Shown here: in pieces, positions 18,716 to 31,713 of the stretch
Layout: each line of letters opens with the position of its first letter
Numbering within the stretch: the stretch's first letter is position 1
Source: Gorsachius magnificus
Taxonomy: Eukaryota > Chordata > Aves > Pelecaniformes > Ardeidae
Reading direction: 5' to 3'
DNA length: 64,000 nucleotides
Assembly (NCBI GenBank): GCA_034008185.1
Contig: CM067084.1
Span: 68,792,612-68,856,611 of the forward strand
Translations under genes and position numbers: made by a program
Notes under the pieces: generated by a model
What the model saw: the letters and a program-made list of their open reading frames with translations, nothing else
What the model was told of the DNA's origin: nothing
The model's database searches: none

Positions 18716-20656
18716 TACTATAATTCCTACTGTTTGGCCATACCTAGTTCTTTTCTAAAAGGTATTGAACGGCTTTAGGTTAGCAGGCAGATCACTCTTC
18801 CCAGAATAAACAGCAAAAGTAGAGGGAACATATTTTAAGCATACTAAGATGCTTAAAATCATGTTGTCTGATTTTGTCCATATCATAGGTGAAAAGCTTA
18901 CCTAATATTCTCTGCACTTTTTATAAGTTCAAATTTATTTCCTCTTTCATTGTAGTTCCTTTTCTTTCCTTTCCTTTCAATTATCTTTTCAGATTCAAAT
19001 CCAGAGTCCCTGAGTGCTCTCTTTCATTTCAGTTTGATTGGAATTGAATATTCATAATGATTTGCAGTATACCTCATTGAATGTACTTTTCTTAATAGGT
19101 ATTTTATGTCACTTAGTGTCTCTGGAGATATTTATATTATCATAAACTCCATAATATCTGAATACTTATTGGATGAGGCTACAGCACAACTTTTCTTCTC
19201 TTGCCACTTCTGCTAACCTTAATTCAGTTTAAATCTATCTATCTCTTTCTGAGCATTTCAAGTGGTTGCACCGCTCTTCGCTGATCCCTTTCTTGTCCCT
19301 TTTGTAAATGGATGTACCTGCTTTTGGAGATTGCGCCTGCCATCTCACCTAATTAGCAAGACACCTTTCTGAACATGATAAGACCAAGCTTGTTTTGGGG
19401 CACTAATAACTGCTGCTTGGTTACACAAGGCCTTTCACTTCTGCCTTTGATTCCTGCTCATTATTACTGGCTTAGAATCACCAGGCCAAATGGGACTCTT
19501 GGTGAGCTGAGCTGCCTAAAGATTTGAGCATAACTGGTCCAAGCTGGTTATTTTTCTGTGGGCATACCTTCAAATTCACTTTTTCTGAGAAAAGAGTGGT
19601 CATACAATAGCCATCACTTCAATAACATGTTCAGAGTTTCCTAGAGGAAAAAAAAAAAAAACAAAACCAAATGAAAAAACAGCTGATGAGTATCTGGAAC
19701 CTCATTTTCTAGCCTTCTAGGAAAAATGGCCAAAATTTTCCGAAGGAAGTAATTGTATCATTGTAGTGGCTACACTTCACCAAATGAACACCCAACTTCA
19801 GGAATGAAAGTTTGTGTGGGCGTACATATGTCAGAGCATCCTCTGTGCTGAAATGTGCTCCTGGAAGTATCAGGATAACAGATGCAGATCCTTAGCACTG
19901 CAGGCTAGCAATTCTTTTCCATTTACAGAAAGCTAAACACAAACCTCATGAAAACTAATCAAAATTTAGTTCATAGGCAGAGAAAAGAAAAATACATCTT
20001 CATTTGTGCATCTCAGAATTTTGAGAGGAACCAAAATTGTATGGTTCCATGCATTATATAAGATTATTTTTTTTAATAGGTTATGTGGGAAAAATCATAT
20101 CTATGATAAATGAAGGCTGCATAAATCATGACTGTTCAATGGCCACAGGGGATTACCTTCATGATTTCTTTTAATCTCTCTTCATGTCCTAAACCAACAT
20201 AAATTCTCACTTCTTAGGAGCCTCCATAAATTAAGAATGAATCATGAAGACTGAACTCTTCATCTTGTTTTAGGAAAGCATTTTGGGGCCATTTGCTGAA
20301 GCAATGCAGAAACAAGCCAGTAATGATATAACATGATTACTGCCAGTCATTCTGATAATTTGTGTATCTGTTGAATATATTCATAAATGAGCTGGAAAGG
20401 GAGATGAACAGTGAGGTGACAAAGTCCGCTTGTGATACCAGAGCAGTCAAAACTAAATCTGACTGCAAAGAGCTCCAGTAGGTAATGATAGTCGTGGTTC
20501 TGAGTTGCAGGGTAATAAAAAATGACAGCTGAAATTCAGGACTGACAAATGTTAACATGTTAGGAAGAAAATAATCTAAACTTTACCTTTAGGACAATGG
20601 ACTCTAAATTAGCTTCAGTTATGAAGGAGAGCAATTTTGAAAAGACTGTGGATAGC

Positions 20657-21185
20657 TGTCGTGGTTTAACCCAGCAGGCAGCTGAACACCACCCAGCCAC
20701 TTGCTTAGTCCCCGCTCCCTCAGTGGGATGGGGGAGAGAATTGGGAAAAAAGTAAAACCTGTGGGTTGAGATTAAGACAGTTTAATAAAAAAGCAGAGGA
20801 AAAGAATAACAATAATAATAGAATACACAGAGTATACAAAACAAGTGGTGCACAATGCAATTGCTCACCACCCGCTGACCAATGCCCAGCCCGTCCCAAG
20901 CAGCGATCACCCTCCCCTGGCCAACTCCCTCAGAGCATGACATCCTATGGTCTGGAATAGCCCTTGGGCCAGTTGGGTCAGTTGTCCTGGCTGGGCCCCC
21001 TCCCAGCTCCTTGTGCCCCTGGCAGAGCAGGGGAAGCTGGAAAGTCCTTGACTGGTGTAAGCACTGCTGAGCAACAACTAAACCATCAGGGTGTTATCAA
21101 CAGTCCTCTCATCCTAAATCCAAAACACAGCGCTATGCCAGCTCCTAGGAAGAAAATTAACTCTATCCCAGCCAAAACCAGGACA
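20657..21185 (-). mobile_element. Solo LTR of an endogenous retrovirus, with 5-bp target-site duplication
   Basis: A 529-bp element runs TG...CA, from TGTCGTGGTTTAACCC to AGCCAAAACCAGGACA. It is flanked on both sides by the identical pentamer ATAGC (20652-20656 and 21186-21190), proving retroviral-type integration followed by LTR-LTR recombination. A 5-bp duplication fits ERVL-like or some class I elements; the family is unassigned here. Minus orientation is inferred from an ATTAAA signal shared by all three copies on that strand (here complementary to 20781-20786) and from recollection of this common avian LTR. No internal gag, pol or env sequence adjoins it. A chance AATAAA also occurs on the + strand at 20784. 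Confidence 0.92.
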
Positions 21186-21277
21186 ATAGCACAATGCTTA
21201 GTGGACAACTAAAAGGTGTTAATATGCTCAAAATTGCAAAGAAAACTATAGAGAAATGAAGATCAACATTTTGTGTA

Positions 21278-21306
21278 CACATATATATGTTCATATATAT
21301 ACACCT
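21278..21306. repeat. Alternating AT/AC purine-pyrimidine tract
   Basis: A short run of acatatatatgt and tcatatatatacac alternation forms an imperfect dinucleotide microsatellite with self-complementary parts just beyond the LTR. Confidence 0.7.
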
Positions 21307-21986
21307 GCACCTTCAATTCTGTGTACAGTTCTGCTTCTTTATCTCAGAAAAGATACATAGGACTTGGAATGGTTACAAAAAAAGAAAAACAAGCTTGACC
21401 AGAGGTGTGGCATGGCTCAGGTTGAAGGATTTCATAGACTTGAACTAATTTAAACTCAGAGAAGAAGCAACTGAAAAGACAGAAATGGGCTAAATAATAA
21501 TGTTACACAATTTATTGAGAAGCTGACTAAGCAATGATTGTTCACTCTTTCTGGTAACTCAGGGTCACAAAGTTACCAGGCTGCAGGTTTAAAAGAAAAT
21601 AAACCATGCTTTTCTGTGCAATGCAGCACGTTGCCCAGTGACGTTCTGGATGCATAACTTATTAAAAGATTCAGAAAAGGATTAGAGACATTAATGGAAA
21701 AAGCCATCAAGGTCCTTCAGACATTGAACACCCGATGCACTCGTTGGTTTGGGAAGTCTGGAAATGTCAGCAGAGAGGGGGATATGCCACAGCAAATATT
21801 TGTCTGAATTGAATTGTTCTTTGTCAGTGTCCACTAGTGTCTGAACTGGGCCACTATGAGAGGTGGGAATGTTAGATGGAATGGCTGGGTATATGCTTTT
21901 ATGCTTTCTCACTGCTTATAAGGTCTCCATCTTCATACAGAGTCTTCATAATAGCACATAATAGCACAAGGGTTGCACAGTAAAAT

Positions 21987-22031
21987 GTACATATATGTGT
22001 ATGCATATATGCAAATATATATATATACACA
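21987..22031. repeat. AT-rich alternating microsatellite
   Basis: The tract is built from gtacatatatgtgtatgcat, atatgcaaatatatat and atacacac segments and is nearly all alternating purine-pyrimidine. It is likely length-variable and prone to cruciform extrusion. A short direct repeat of ataatagcaca precedes it at about 21947-21968. Confidence 0.75.
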
Positions 22032-25000
22032 CCCTTTTTGGAAAGAGGGAAAGTAAAGCAGACTTAGAGGTTTAGGTAAGATTCAGATTGTCCCTTGCTG
22101 TGTTTCAGGGGAGGTCAGGCACCCATCCCCAGGGAAGACTTCAGCACTGTGAAACCCAGCTGGAGAGAATTTTCCGTGTCCCACCTGGGGCACGATATAT
22201 ACTTCTGTTGCACTGTAGTGCTTCGCCTAGATGGCTCAATGTTCAATACAGTGGTTTTCGTGGATCCCTGTGCTAAGCACCCACCTTCCCAATGTGTTGC
22301 ATAGGGAGGTCTGGTGATCAACTAAAGGCTGCGAATTACGCTGTGCGATCACAAGTGAACTACCAGATATGTCTCCTTTGGGGGGTCCGTCCTTCAGGGA
22401 AAGAAAGAGCTGCATTGTTAACGAGGCTTCATGTGCATCTGTGTTTTGGACTTTGGCAGAGAAATCTTGCATGAGGAGTAGGTGGAGAGAGATGAGCCAG
22501 CAGAGAGGTCAGCACAGGCTGAGGTTGTTCCCTGGAAACTCTGATTCCTGGAAGCCTGCTGCTGCGAGGAGAAGGGTAGGCTTGGACCAGCCTCCTCCCA
22601 GATTTATTCCAGTCTGAGAATGTTTATCTTCAGGTCCCAATAATCAGGCAGAGCCAGACGGGCTTTCCACATCCCTTAATTCTTAAATTATTGGCTGTAC
22701 AGCTCCCATGGAGCTGCAGTTTCTACTAGAGATGCCACATTAAGGAAATGGTGCTGCTACGCAAATAGGTTGTCGCAGCTGATATTTTCCTTCCTCACCT
22801 CTGATCCAGGATCCTCTTTTCAGCATCAGGGGAGAGGCATGAAAAGGAAAGAGAAGAAAGTAGATGGGATTGAATGGCCATGTTTCGGTGATGGCTGGCT
22901 GCCCCTTTGTTCAGTCCTGCCTTGCCATGGCGATCTGGCACACCAGTTCACTGCCACGGAGCTGCAGACGTGCACCACCATCACTGCAAAGGCAGCAGGC
23001 ATTTTGAAGGCATCACATTATTATTTGTCTTTAAATTCTTAGTCTGTTAGCAAAACTATGCTTGTTGCTGTGACCTGCTGTCTGTTAACAGGCCCCTCCG
23101 CCCCAGCTCCTCTGTAAAAATCTTCCTGCCCTGAGGGCCAGGGGATGGCAGTGGCAGAGAATATGTTTCCAGTAAAGTAGGTCTAACTGTAGATGCAGCT
23201 AAAGAATTGTCCTTCTCCCCATATATGTCATTTGGATGTGACCCAGAAGATCACTCTACCTTGAAACTCTCACCAGAAGAACAGAGTACGTCAGCGCAAC
23301 TCCTGTGATCGATCTGTCTGCTGAGAGCTTGACTAAAGGGTGAGCCTGCATCCTTCAGGATGCACACCAAAGGCAGGCTAGGAAACAAGTGTCTGTCTTG
23401 AGAATGAGCTTTGGCTCCCACTGCTGGGGAACATCCTTATTCATGGGCAAGTGCCTGTAGATTTTAAACTGGGTTCTGGCTAACTGGAAATTAAATTTTC
23501 TTCCTGTGGTCCCACAAACTAATAACTAATACATCACTGGGAAATTTCATAGCTGCTTTCCTGTTGCTTGTACATGTGGATCTACAGATGTGTCTAAATG
23601 AGAAAAAACTAGTTCACATTTTAAAATGTGACTGAACAAGACAGAAATTGTTTAGGATGCACCTGGTCTGGGACAGACAAGAACCCACTTCTGAGAGACA
23701 CCTATTTTACTAGTCTGAACGTGGCTTTAATGTTAGTGTTAATTGGTTGTTGAAGTTTCATTTTCTTAAATGGCTGCACATCGTTTGCTGTTTTCATTTA
23801 TTTACTCCATCTCTTCACTCTTATTTTGCTTTATGAATTCCCAGGGTAAACCTGAGATCTTAAGACATCGCAGGTCAACATGATCCAGCATCCAGTATAA
23901 TTTGTCGCTTGACTTCCACATACCAATGCTTCACATGTCACTCACGCCGTATGTGCACCTGAACCCATTATGCTTGATTATAAATTGCTGGTTGATAGAA
24001 AATTATATTCACAGGCATTTACTGAGCATAATTATTCAGCAGGAACTATCAACCTGAATCAATTACCCCTGGTGTAAGTGTATTTCCCCAAGGATTTTTG
24101 GAAAGGGTGGGAATAAATGTTATGAGTGTCAGTGGTACAAGAAGACATCTGTGCTACATGGGGATACTTCCTCCACAATTTTACTTTTCACATTCAGCTG
24201 TAATAAAGCATAACTTTTAGCCTGTGCCTCAGTCATTTAAATTTAAATGGAGTTAAACCAGAGTTATTTGAATGATTACATGGTAATCTACTGAGCTTTC
24301 AAAACACATAAGTCACAGTGTATTAGGAAAACAGTCCTGAGATTACGACTGTTTCTACTGAAGCAATCAGTACCAAGAGTACCCATTTTGGGTCAAAGAC
24401 AGCCTGAGTTAAATGTTGGTTAGACACAGAACAACCCTTACCCCAAAGGGTGTACACAAGATTTCCAAAGGTATCTGAAATAAATGGGAATTAGATGACA
24501 AAGTATTTTTCAAGGTACAGACCAAGTCATGCAGAAAAGCCATTGCTGGCAGACCCAGAGCCTGAATATGCTATAGGCATGTCTGCATGGATGAGCAGGC
24601 AATTGCACCCCTGTGCTCCTCGGTGACTTCATTACCCTGCTCTTGGCAGTGTTTATTGGCGTGTGCTATGTACCAGGCTGATGGGACTATGCAGTTTCTG
24701 CACGCCTGAGCAGTGTGGGTGTAAATTAGCTCTAATCCAGGAGCAAATTGGCTCTGCTAAGCAGTGCAGTGTGTGGTGAGCTTATACAGCTGCTTGGCAG
24801 GAAGGGACTTGAATCTGCGATTCAGAGGGGAAAGGTATCTCTGTTTTTCTAGAGATGCAACAAGACTGTATTCCTTTAAACTAATCAACTAAAAAATCAT
24901 TTGTTTAGTTTAAGCTCCTTTAGTGAGGAGAGACTTGTATCTCCCAAGGTTGACCTGTGACACGTGTATTAGATAACTTAGACTGGAACTATTTATTCTG

Positions 25001-27585
25001 CATTGGTGCCTCTATCTATCCTGTAGAGAGCCTGAACTAATCTTTCCACTGTCTCTAGTTAGCTGGCATAAAATCCATCCCACAGTTGTCGTCTCAGTTC
25101 ATTTCTGCAACAGTAAATGCCTAGCTGCCGGTCCAACGGGCACGGTCATCTGTGGGCTGCTTCTGCGTCTGCCTGCTCTCACCGAGTGTCAGGCAATGAC
25201 GGGCATCTTGTACGGCACCAAACAAACACCCCTTGTGGGGCAACAGCCTTTGAGCCATATGTACCTAACCATAGGGGCAGGAGGCCAAGAACAAACAAGT
25301 TATGAGTGAACATTATCGAGAGCTAAAGACTCATGACATCCACTCTTGCTAGTGGTTTGATGAGGTTGCTTCTTGGACCAGGTCTCCAGAAATATATGCC
25401 TGCTATCACACGAACACACACTAGCATTATGTTTTGTTTAAAGCTGCTCTGTACATGTTGCTCTCTAGAGTGGGGCAGGGGCAGAACTCATCTGAGATTA
25501 CAGACTCTAATTTTCAGTTTGGAGTTGTGTGACTCAGCGCTGACATTGCTGAGTGACGGGTGTTGAGTCTGCTCCAGCTCCATCCCGAAGTCTTCCCTGG
25601 TCTGCCCCAAGCCTCCCCTGGAGCAGAGCAAGACTGTGCCTTCCTTGTTTACTTGAAAATGCTTGGCAAATTCATACACTTTGCAGTAATTTCTGTTTTT
25701 TTGAAAGCATTACTGAGATCTCTCTGTGCACAAGCTAAAGAAAAGAGAAGCTTGCTATTAACTCTGCCATGGTTACTGCTCCTCTGTTAGGTGTAAAGAG
25801 GTTTTTTTTATAAAAAAGAACATTAGTTATATACAGCTGTCTTTGGACATAGTTTTAATTAGCTAAATAATTAGTTAGTTTAATTAATCAGATCTCCACA
25901 GTTGAGATTCTTTTGAGTCCTTCCTCATTTTTCAACTCTTTAACTCTCCTTCCAATTCTACTCTTTTTTTTTTCCTTATTCTGCATTTTTCACCTTCATT
26001 GTTGTTTTCTCCTTTTTTTTTAAAAGACAGAATATAGGCAATCTCCCATACCGCTCAGTAGTTAGCATGGTCCCTGGCATAATTTTTCCCAGGCCAAAAT
26101 CACTCTGGAGCAATTCTCTTCATGTCTCAGAGGTTAGCATAGACCAAAGGCCACCTCCCAGGCAGCTGCAGTGCAGCAACTCTGGTTGAAGATTAGAGAG
26201 CTTAGCCACAAGGGTGCAAGCCAGCCTGTGCCACTTCGCTTCCAAGCATCAACCCCTGCACCATTTTACCTTCTGGTGTGAATGTAGCCAATGCCTAAAA
26301 TACAGAAACGGCATTCCCATGCAGAATTCTTGGTGCCTGTCATGAGGGCCCTCCTGGGTACCACTGGGAATGGGAAGTACATGAGTAGTTTGGCAGATGT
26401 TCAGGTTATCAGGTAATTCAATATGATACAGGATTATTATATTATTTCTTATATATGCTGCTATGAGATCAGAGCACTTTTCAAATTGGGGAATTTGGCA
26501 GAATTTGGCCAGAGATTTACCTTTATGCACGAGACCTAATCACATGCCAGCTCGTCACCCTGCACCCCACTTTCCCTTGGGAAGCAAACCTGAGCATGAA
26601 AGAGCAAGATGGGATCTGCAGCTCACACCAACAGGATGTGGGCAATCCATATTTTTTCTGTTTTGTTAGCACGTTTCCTTACTATTTACACTGAGCAAAG
26701 GTTAGTGTTATCTTCTTTATGGATGGAGTGTAAAATAAGCAAATTTCCTGAAGTTCTGATCAGCTCATCAGCTTATTTTTGTTAACTTTCTAAAAAAGGA
26801 AGGAAATACAGGAATTTTCACTCCTTTCTGATATACTTGGTGGCTATTTCATTTGGAAAAGTAAAATTACTTTTCCCAAATATGCTTATTCGGTTAAAAA
26901 TAACCTGATCTGGACGTTTTGCTCACTTCTTTTTACCTTTTCACTAAAAAATTAGTTGAATCAAAATCTGGCAGATATAAGCAGAATAATGGAGATATAA
27001 GAGTAGCACTCATTTACAATTGTAAAATACTGCCAGCTTCTTCAATTTTTACAAAAATAGAACACAGCAAGAACCAATTTATAAGAGAAACCTTTAAAAA
27101 TGCAGGCAGAAAATGATTAAGTGTCCATGTATCAAACTCAATTTTTATTTCCCACAGTGGCAGCCAGATGACAAGGCAAGCTGCTTATTGTCCCAGAAAT
27201 CATGCTCAGTTATCAATATTTCTACAATCTTTGCCTGCAGTTGATGTTAAAATGACGGCAGACAAATAACAGGGGAAGTTTTCAAAGTGGAGTAGAAGAT
27301 ATGCATGCATATAACCCATTATTTTTGAAAAGATGTGTGCACACCACGGGACCCATATAGTACTGCCAAAAAATCGCCCTGATATTGCAGTATGTGCACT
27401 TTTACTGATGTGCATGAGCTCCTACAAAGCTTAAATAAGGGATTTTAAAAAAGATAAGGTTTTGTGTGAAGTGACTCTGGTTTTCCGGCTAAAGCCTGAA
27501 AGATTGTGGGTGCCATGAATATTTTTACTCAGTGTCAAACCAAAGGAACGGAGCCTTTTTGGGGCTGCTGGGTGAGCTGATCCAG

Positions 27586-27910
27586 AATCATAGAATCACT
27601 TTGGTTGGAAAAGACCTTTAAGATCATCGAGTCCAACCTTTAACCTAACCCTGCCATCCCACCACTAAACCATGTCCCTAAGCACCTCATCTATCCTTCT
27701 TTTAAATACCTCCAGGGATGAGGACTCTACCACCTCCCTGGGCAGCCCATTCCAGAGCCTGACAACCCTTTCGGTGAAGAAGTTTTTCCTAATCTCTAGC
27801 CTAAACCTACCCTGGCGCAGCTTCAAACCATTCTCCCTCATCCTATCATCTGTTACCAGGGAGGAGAGGTCGACCCCCACCTCACTACAGCCTCCTTTCA
27901 GGTAGTTGAG
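27586..27910 (-). mobile_element. CR1 LINE, 3' part, antisense
   Basis: About 325 bp. It opens with aatcatagaatcactttgg, the reverse complement of the CR1 terminal repeat, and continues through the 3' end into coding sequence. The minus strand encodes a well-preserved CR1 RT C-terminus, including [36 protein letters not shown] and [17 protein letters not shown] ending at a stop. The frame is intact over the retained part, suggesting a younger copy than the one at 15.6 kb. It is 5' truncated at the right end near ggtagttga. Confidence 0.93.
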
Positions 27911-30900
27911 AAAATGAGCTGGTACAAACAACACTGATAGCTTTCACCTGTCCACCGCTGAACAGTCATTATTTAGGTCAGAGAGGTAAACCAAAACATA
28001 TGCTTTCTCATGTTGGTTATGCGGGTATGTTCAAGCTAACTATAGATATAAAGCTATACATAGATATAAATCCAGATATAAGTTCAAGCCACCCATCACC
28101 TTTCTGTTTATACTTTCTATCACACTCCTAGTTACCAATACCAAGGATGATGCTGGACTTGGAGGTGACAGTGTAAGTCCTTTTGAGTCTTCACAGTCCA
28201 AATATTTCTGTTCTTTCCCAGAGCAAGTTTCTCTACATAAATCACTCCAAAACCCAGGGAACATAAGGATATACTCTGTTCTTGTTCCACAAGGAGGAAA
28301 TAAGGAAGTCTTATTCCCATAGTTAGACTCCAAAGTCCCATTAAGTTGTTTTTTTTTTTTTGCAGTTTTGACTGGAAATAAAGGCTCTAGAGTGCCACAA
28401 ATTCACCAAAATCTTTGTGTTGAAAGTTTCATCTTTGTTTTGTGTGAAACTGAGCAGGGAATCCAGTTTTGATGAGGGATACAACCAACCACTAACCATC
28501 TCCATCTCCTTAGAAAGAAAATTCTGGACCATTTGGTAAAATAGTGCTTAATTATCATCAAAACAGATTAGTTGTGATGAGGGACAAGCAATGGCAGGGT
28601 GGGGAGGTTAAAGCACCACCACCTTGAGGAAGCAGTTGTGTTGACCACATCTGATTCATTCACCCAGGCATTTTTTCTTGTGTTTGTACACAAATTTTGA
28701 TGCATCATTACCTCACTGAATAAAAACTAAAAATAAAACCAAATAGTGTGCAATAGCAGTGGGCATTAAACTGAAACCTTGCCTGCCCTCAGTGCCAAGA
28801 TGTCTCACTCCAGCCTTGGCTACCTACAGCCAGCCACTATCTCGGCTAGACGTGCTGGGTGTTCCCAGCTCCGCAAGTACCCCTCTGAGATATTGCTGCA
28901 GTAGGGCTCCTCATGCTTTACAGAATCCACTGTTATGGCATTATAACTCTCTGTAAAAATTATTTTCAGTTTGGCTGGAATTTTTACAACTTCAGCATAT
29001 CCCGCAATTTTAGTTATATGGCAAAACTCCCACATTTCTATTGCCTATGACCAGGATATAACAAAACAATGCCTACGTCAGTCACTTTCTGGCTTCTTCT
29101 AACTCCTTTACAGAATTTCATTGCTAGATCTTTTGTATTGAGAATGAAAGGTTTTTAGTGCATTCATTTGAGAGAATAATATCTTCCAAAGAGTTCATAT
29201 TTATCAACTGAAATTCTAAAAATATGGTATTTGGACATAAGGGCCTGTATTGTTTTTCTGAAATCCCCCTTGTAACTTCTGTATCTGTGCTCCGACAGAC
29301 AAACCACAGTGACATGCACAGAGACATGCAGCTGAAACAGTTCCTTTCTGAGCAGTCATTCCCCATTATAGACCAGTTATTTTTGTCTCCTGAGTCGGAC
29401 ATGCTCATAATTAGCCTTCTAGCAAGGCCATCTGGACAAGACATCAGCATGACTTATGTGTAGCTGCTAAATCATAGAACTGAGGTGGTTTCCTAATTAT
29501 TTAGCGAGCTGTTCCCTAGGACTCATGAATGTGAAAAGCTAGCATAGACATGCCCGGTCTGTTCTGACCTCAAACCCCCTTCCTCATGAAGAATAACTGG
29601 GATAAATGTTCCACAGGTTTATCTGCTCCTTGGGGCTTCTTCCAAGGGATGTAAAACTTCCCATTAATAGAACATTTTTCCTGCAATAAAACTACAGTTT
29701 ATAAAGCTCCTCTTATTATGCCCACCTTTTCCCCAAACCAAAAGCAAAAGCATTTGTTTTCCCCAGCAGAGTGTTTGAAATATCAATAGGCCAAGGTAAA
29801 ATGCTAAATCTAGAAATGGAAAAGTAAATTCCACTGCCCAATCAGACCATTTATTTCCTCCACACCCAGGGTTTGCAACACTGGCAAACTCACTTGCAAA
29901 TTTTCTGTAATAAAGAGACTGTCTTGTAGGACCTGGTACGTGTGGGAGTCTCAGAAGAGTAGTAGTTCTGCCTGGCTTGGATTCTCTTTTGGTCAGTAGA
30001 AATTCTGTCCTCGATGGTTGCTGAGTGTGTGCCCACTGCTTGAAACTTCCCTCATTTCTGAGGCTCCAGTTCCATGCTGACAGCATAGCAAGACCCATGG
30101 GTGAGCACCTCAGCTGCACAAGGTGTTGTCGTGCATCAAGGTGCTGTCTGGCCAGAACAAACAGACAAGAACCACATGCAGCGTAAAAGCCTCCATACAG
30201 CTCCCAAACAGAGCAGCTACATTTTGTAAACCTGACGCCACTGGTCTATATTGCTCTAGGTTTTTTTGGACCAACAACTTCTCGCTGACCTTTGGATGCC
30301 CTTCCACTGACAAATATCTGATTTGAGACCCAGCACTGGAAATCAATACTGCAGGAACTCTACTATAATATCTGAGTATCAAGATAATAAGAATCTTAAA
30401 AACCTTTCCACAGCTCACACAGACAATTTCTTTTTACCAGAAACACTGATGAAGCCCAAGACCTGACTGAAGCCTCAGTTACTTTTCTTGATGCATTCCT
30501 GTAGTGGTTGGTACAGCCTCTTTCTGCCTCACTGCTGGAGAGGAGGTTGTTCAACCCTCAGCGTCACGCACCATCAATATTGCATGGATCAATGGTGAAG
30601 GGAAGGAAAACTCAGCTTATCTCTTTGTTGGTTCAGCAGAACCACTCTTAATTCCCAGCGTAACTGCCTCTGAGACTACTTACGTGTTTGTACAGAATTG
30701 TCATGGAATGAATGTAATAGACACTGTTCAAGCCCATTTTCATCCTCTTTTCCCTGCAGGTTTTTATTTTTCCATATGACTATCCACTAGAACCACTTCT
30801 TCGCTTTTTTCATCCACAGCTGGCCATTTTACCATTTATTCTCAGTCAATTGCATTCAGCTACCTGGTTCAGATCCACAGCTAAGTCCCCATCAAGCCAT

Positions 30901-31650
30901 TCATTCTCCCTGGGCCTTTATCAAGTTATCACAGCCTGTAGCTGCATCAGCTTAAAGCCAAGATAAGTCATTCACTGGAAAGCAGTTTCCTACAAACAAT
31001 TTATTGCACCAGTGCCATTTTTAAACAGAATGGCCCAGACTGCATTTATTTTGCCATGAATACAGGAACTGTGTCGAGATACCCATGTTTTTGAAAAGCT
31101 GAGAACATCTGATGGAAAAGTGCTCCAGCTCCAGCACCAAGGAATCAAGAATGCATGAACAAGAGATAAATGTCTCAACTGTCCAACATTTTAACTGAAG
31201 AGACTTGTTCACACACAGCTGCTGTGCTGAGATTTGTTTAGGTCTTGACCTGAGCCTATTTGCAGTTTGGAGCTAGACTGAAATACAGACCAGTTGCCTT
31301 ATTTTATTTTTGCTGAAACTGCAGTGATTTGGGAGGAGGCTTTAGTCTCTTAGCAAATTTGAAATTTTGACAGTCATGTTGCCTCTGCAACTTTTCATCC
31401 TTTTTCATCGAACTTACCCTACTAAGCAGCCTAACGACAAACTTCCAATATTTTTCTTCATCTAGTGAACAAAGCTGAGTTGTAAGCTCTTCCCTGGTGC
31501 TTCCCAAGTTTGCTACTGGGTTTCATTAGATGTTTGTGATTTTCATTCTGGCCTGCCATAGTTATAGCAGTCTTTTTTGCTTCAGTATTATATTTTCCAT
31601 GCTAGCTTTTAGCCAGTTTGCTCTCTTTACTTCTGTATTTTTATATTTTC

Positions 31651-31713
31651 AATAATGCATATATGCATAATTATATATGCAGTATAATTACATTTTGCTT
31701 AATTATATATACC
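31651..31713. repeat. AT-rich palindromic tract
   Basis: Overlapping self-complementary elements (atgcatatatgcat, taattatatatg, taattatatata) make a region of weak duplex stability with cruciform potential. It is an intronic low-complexity sequence. Confidence 0.6.

Noticed and set aside
22515..22617. Candidate STK32B terminal exon giving K-L-R-L after a cacag acceptor
   Set aside because: The acceptor lacks a pyrimidine tract and the sequence diverges after KLR; the exon at 34287 matches the family tail throughout.
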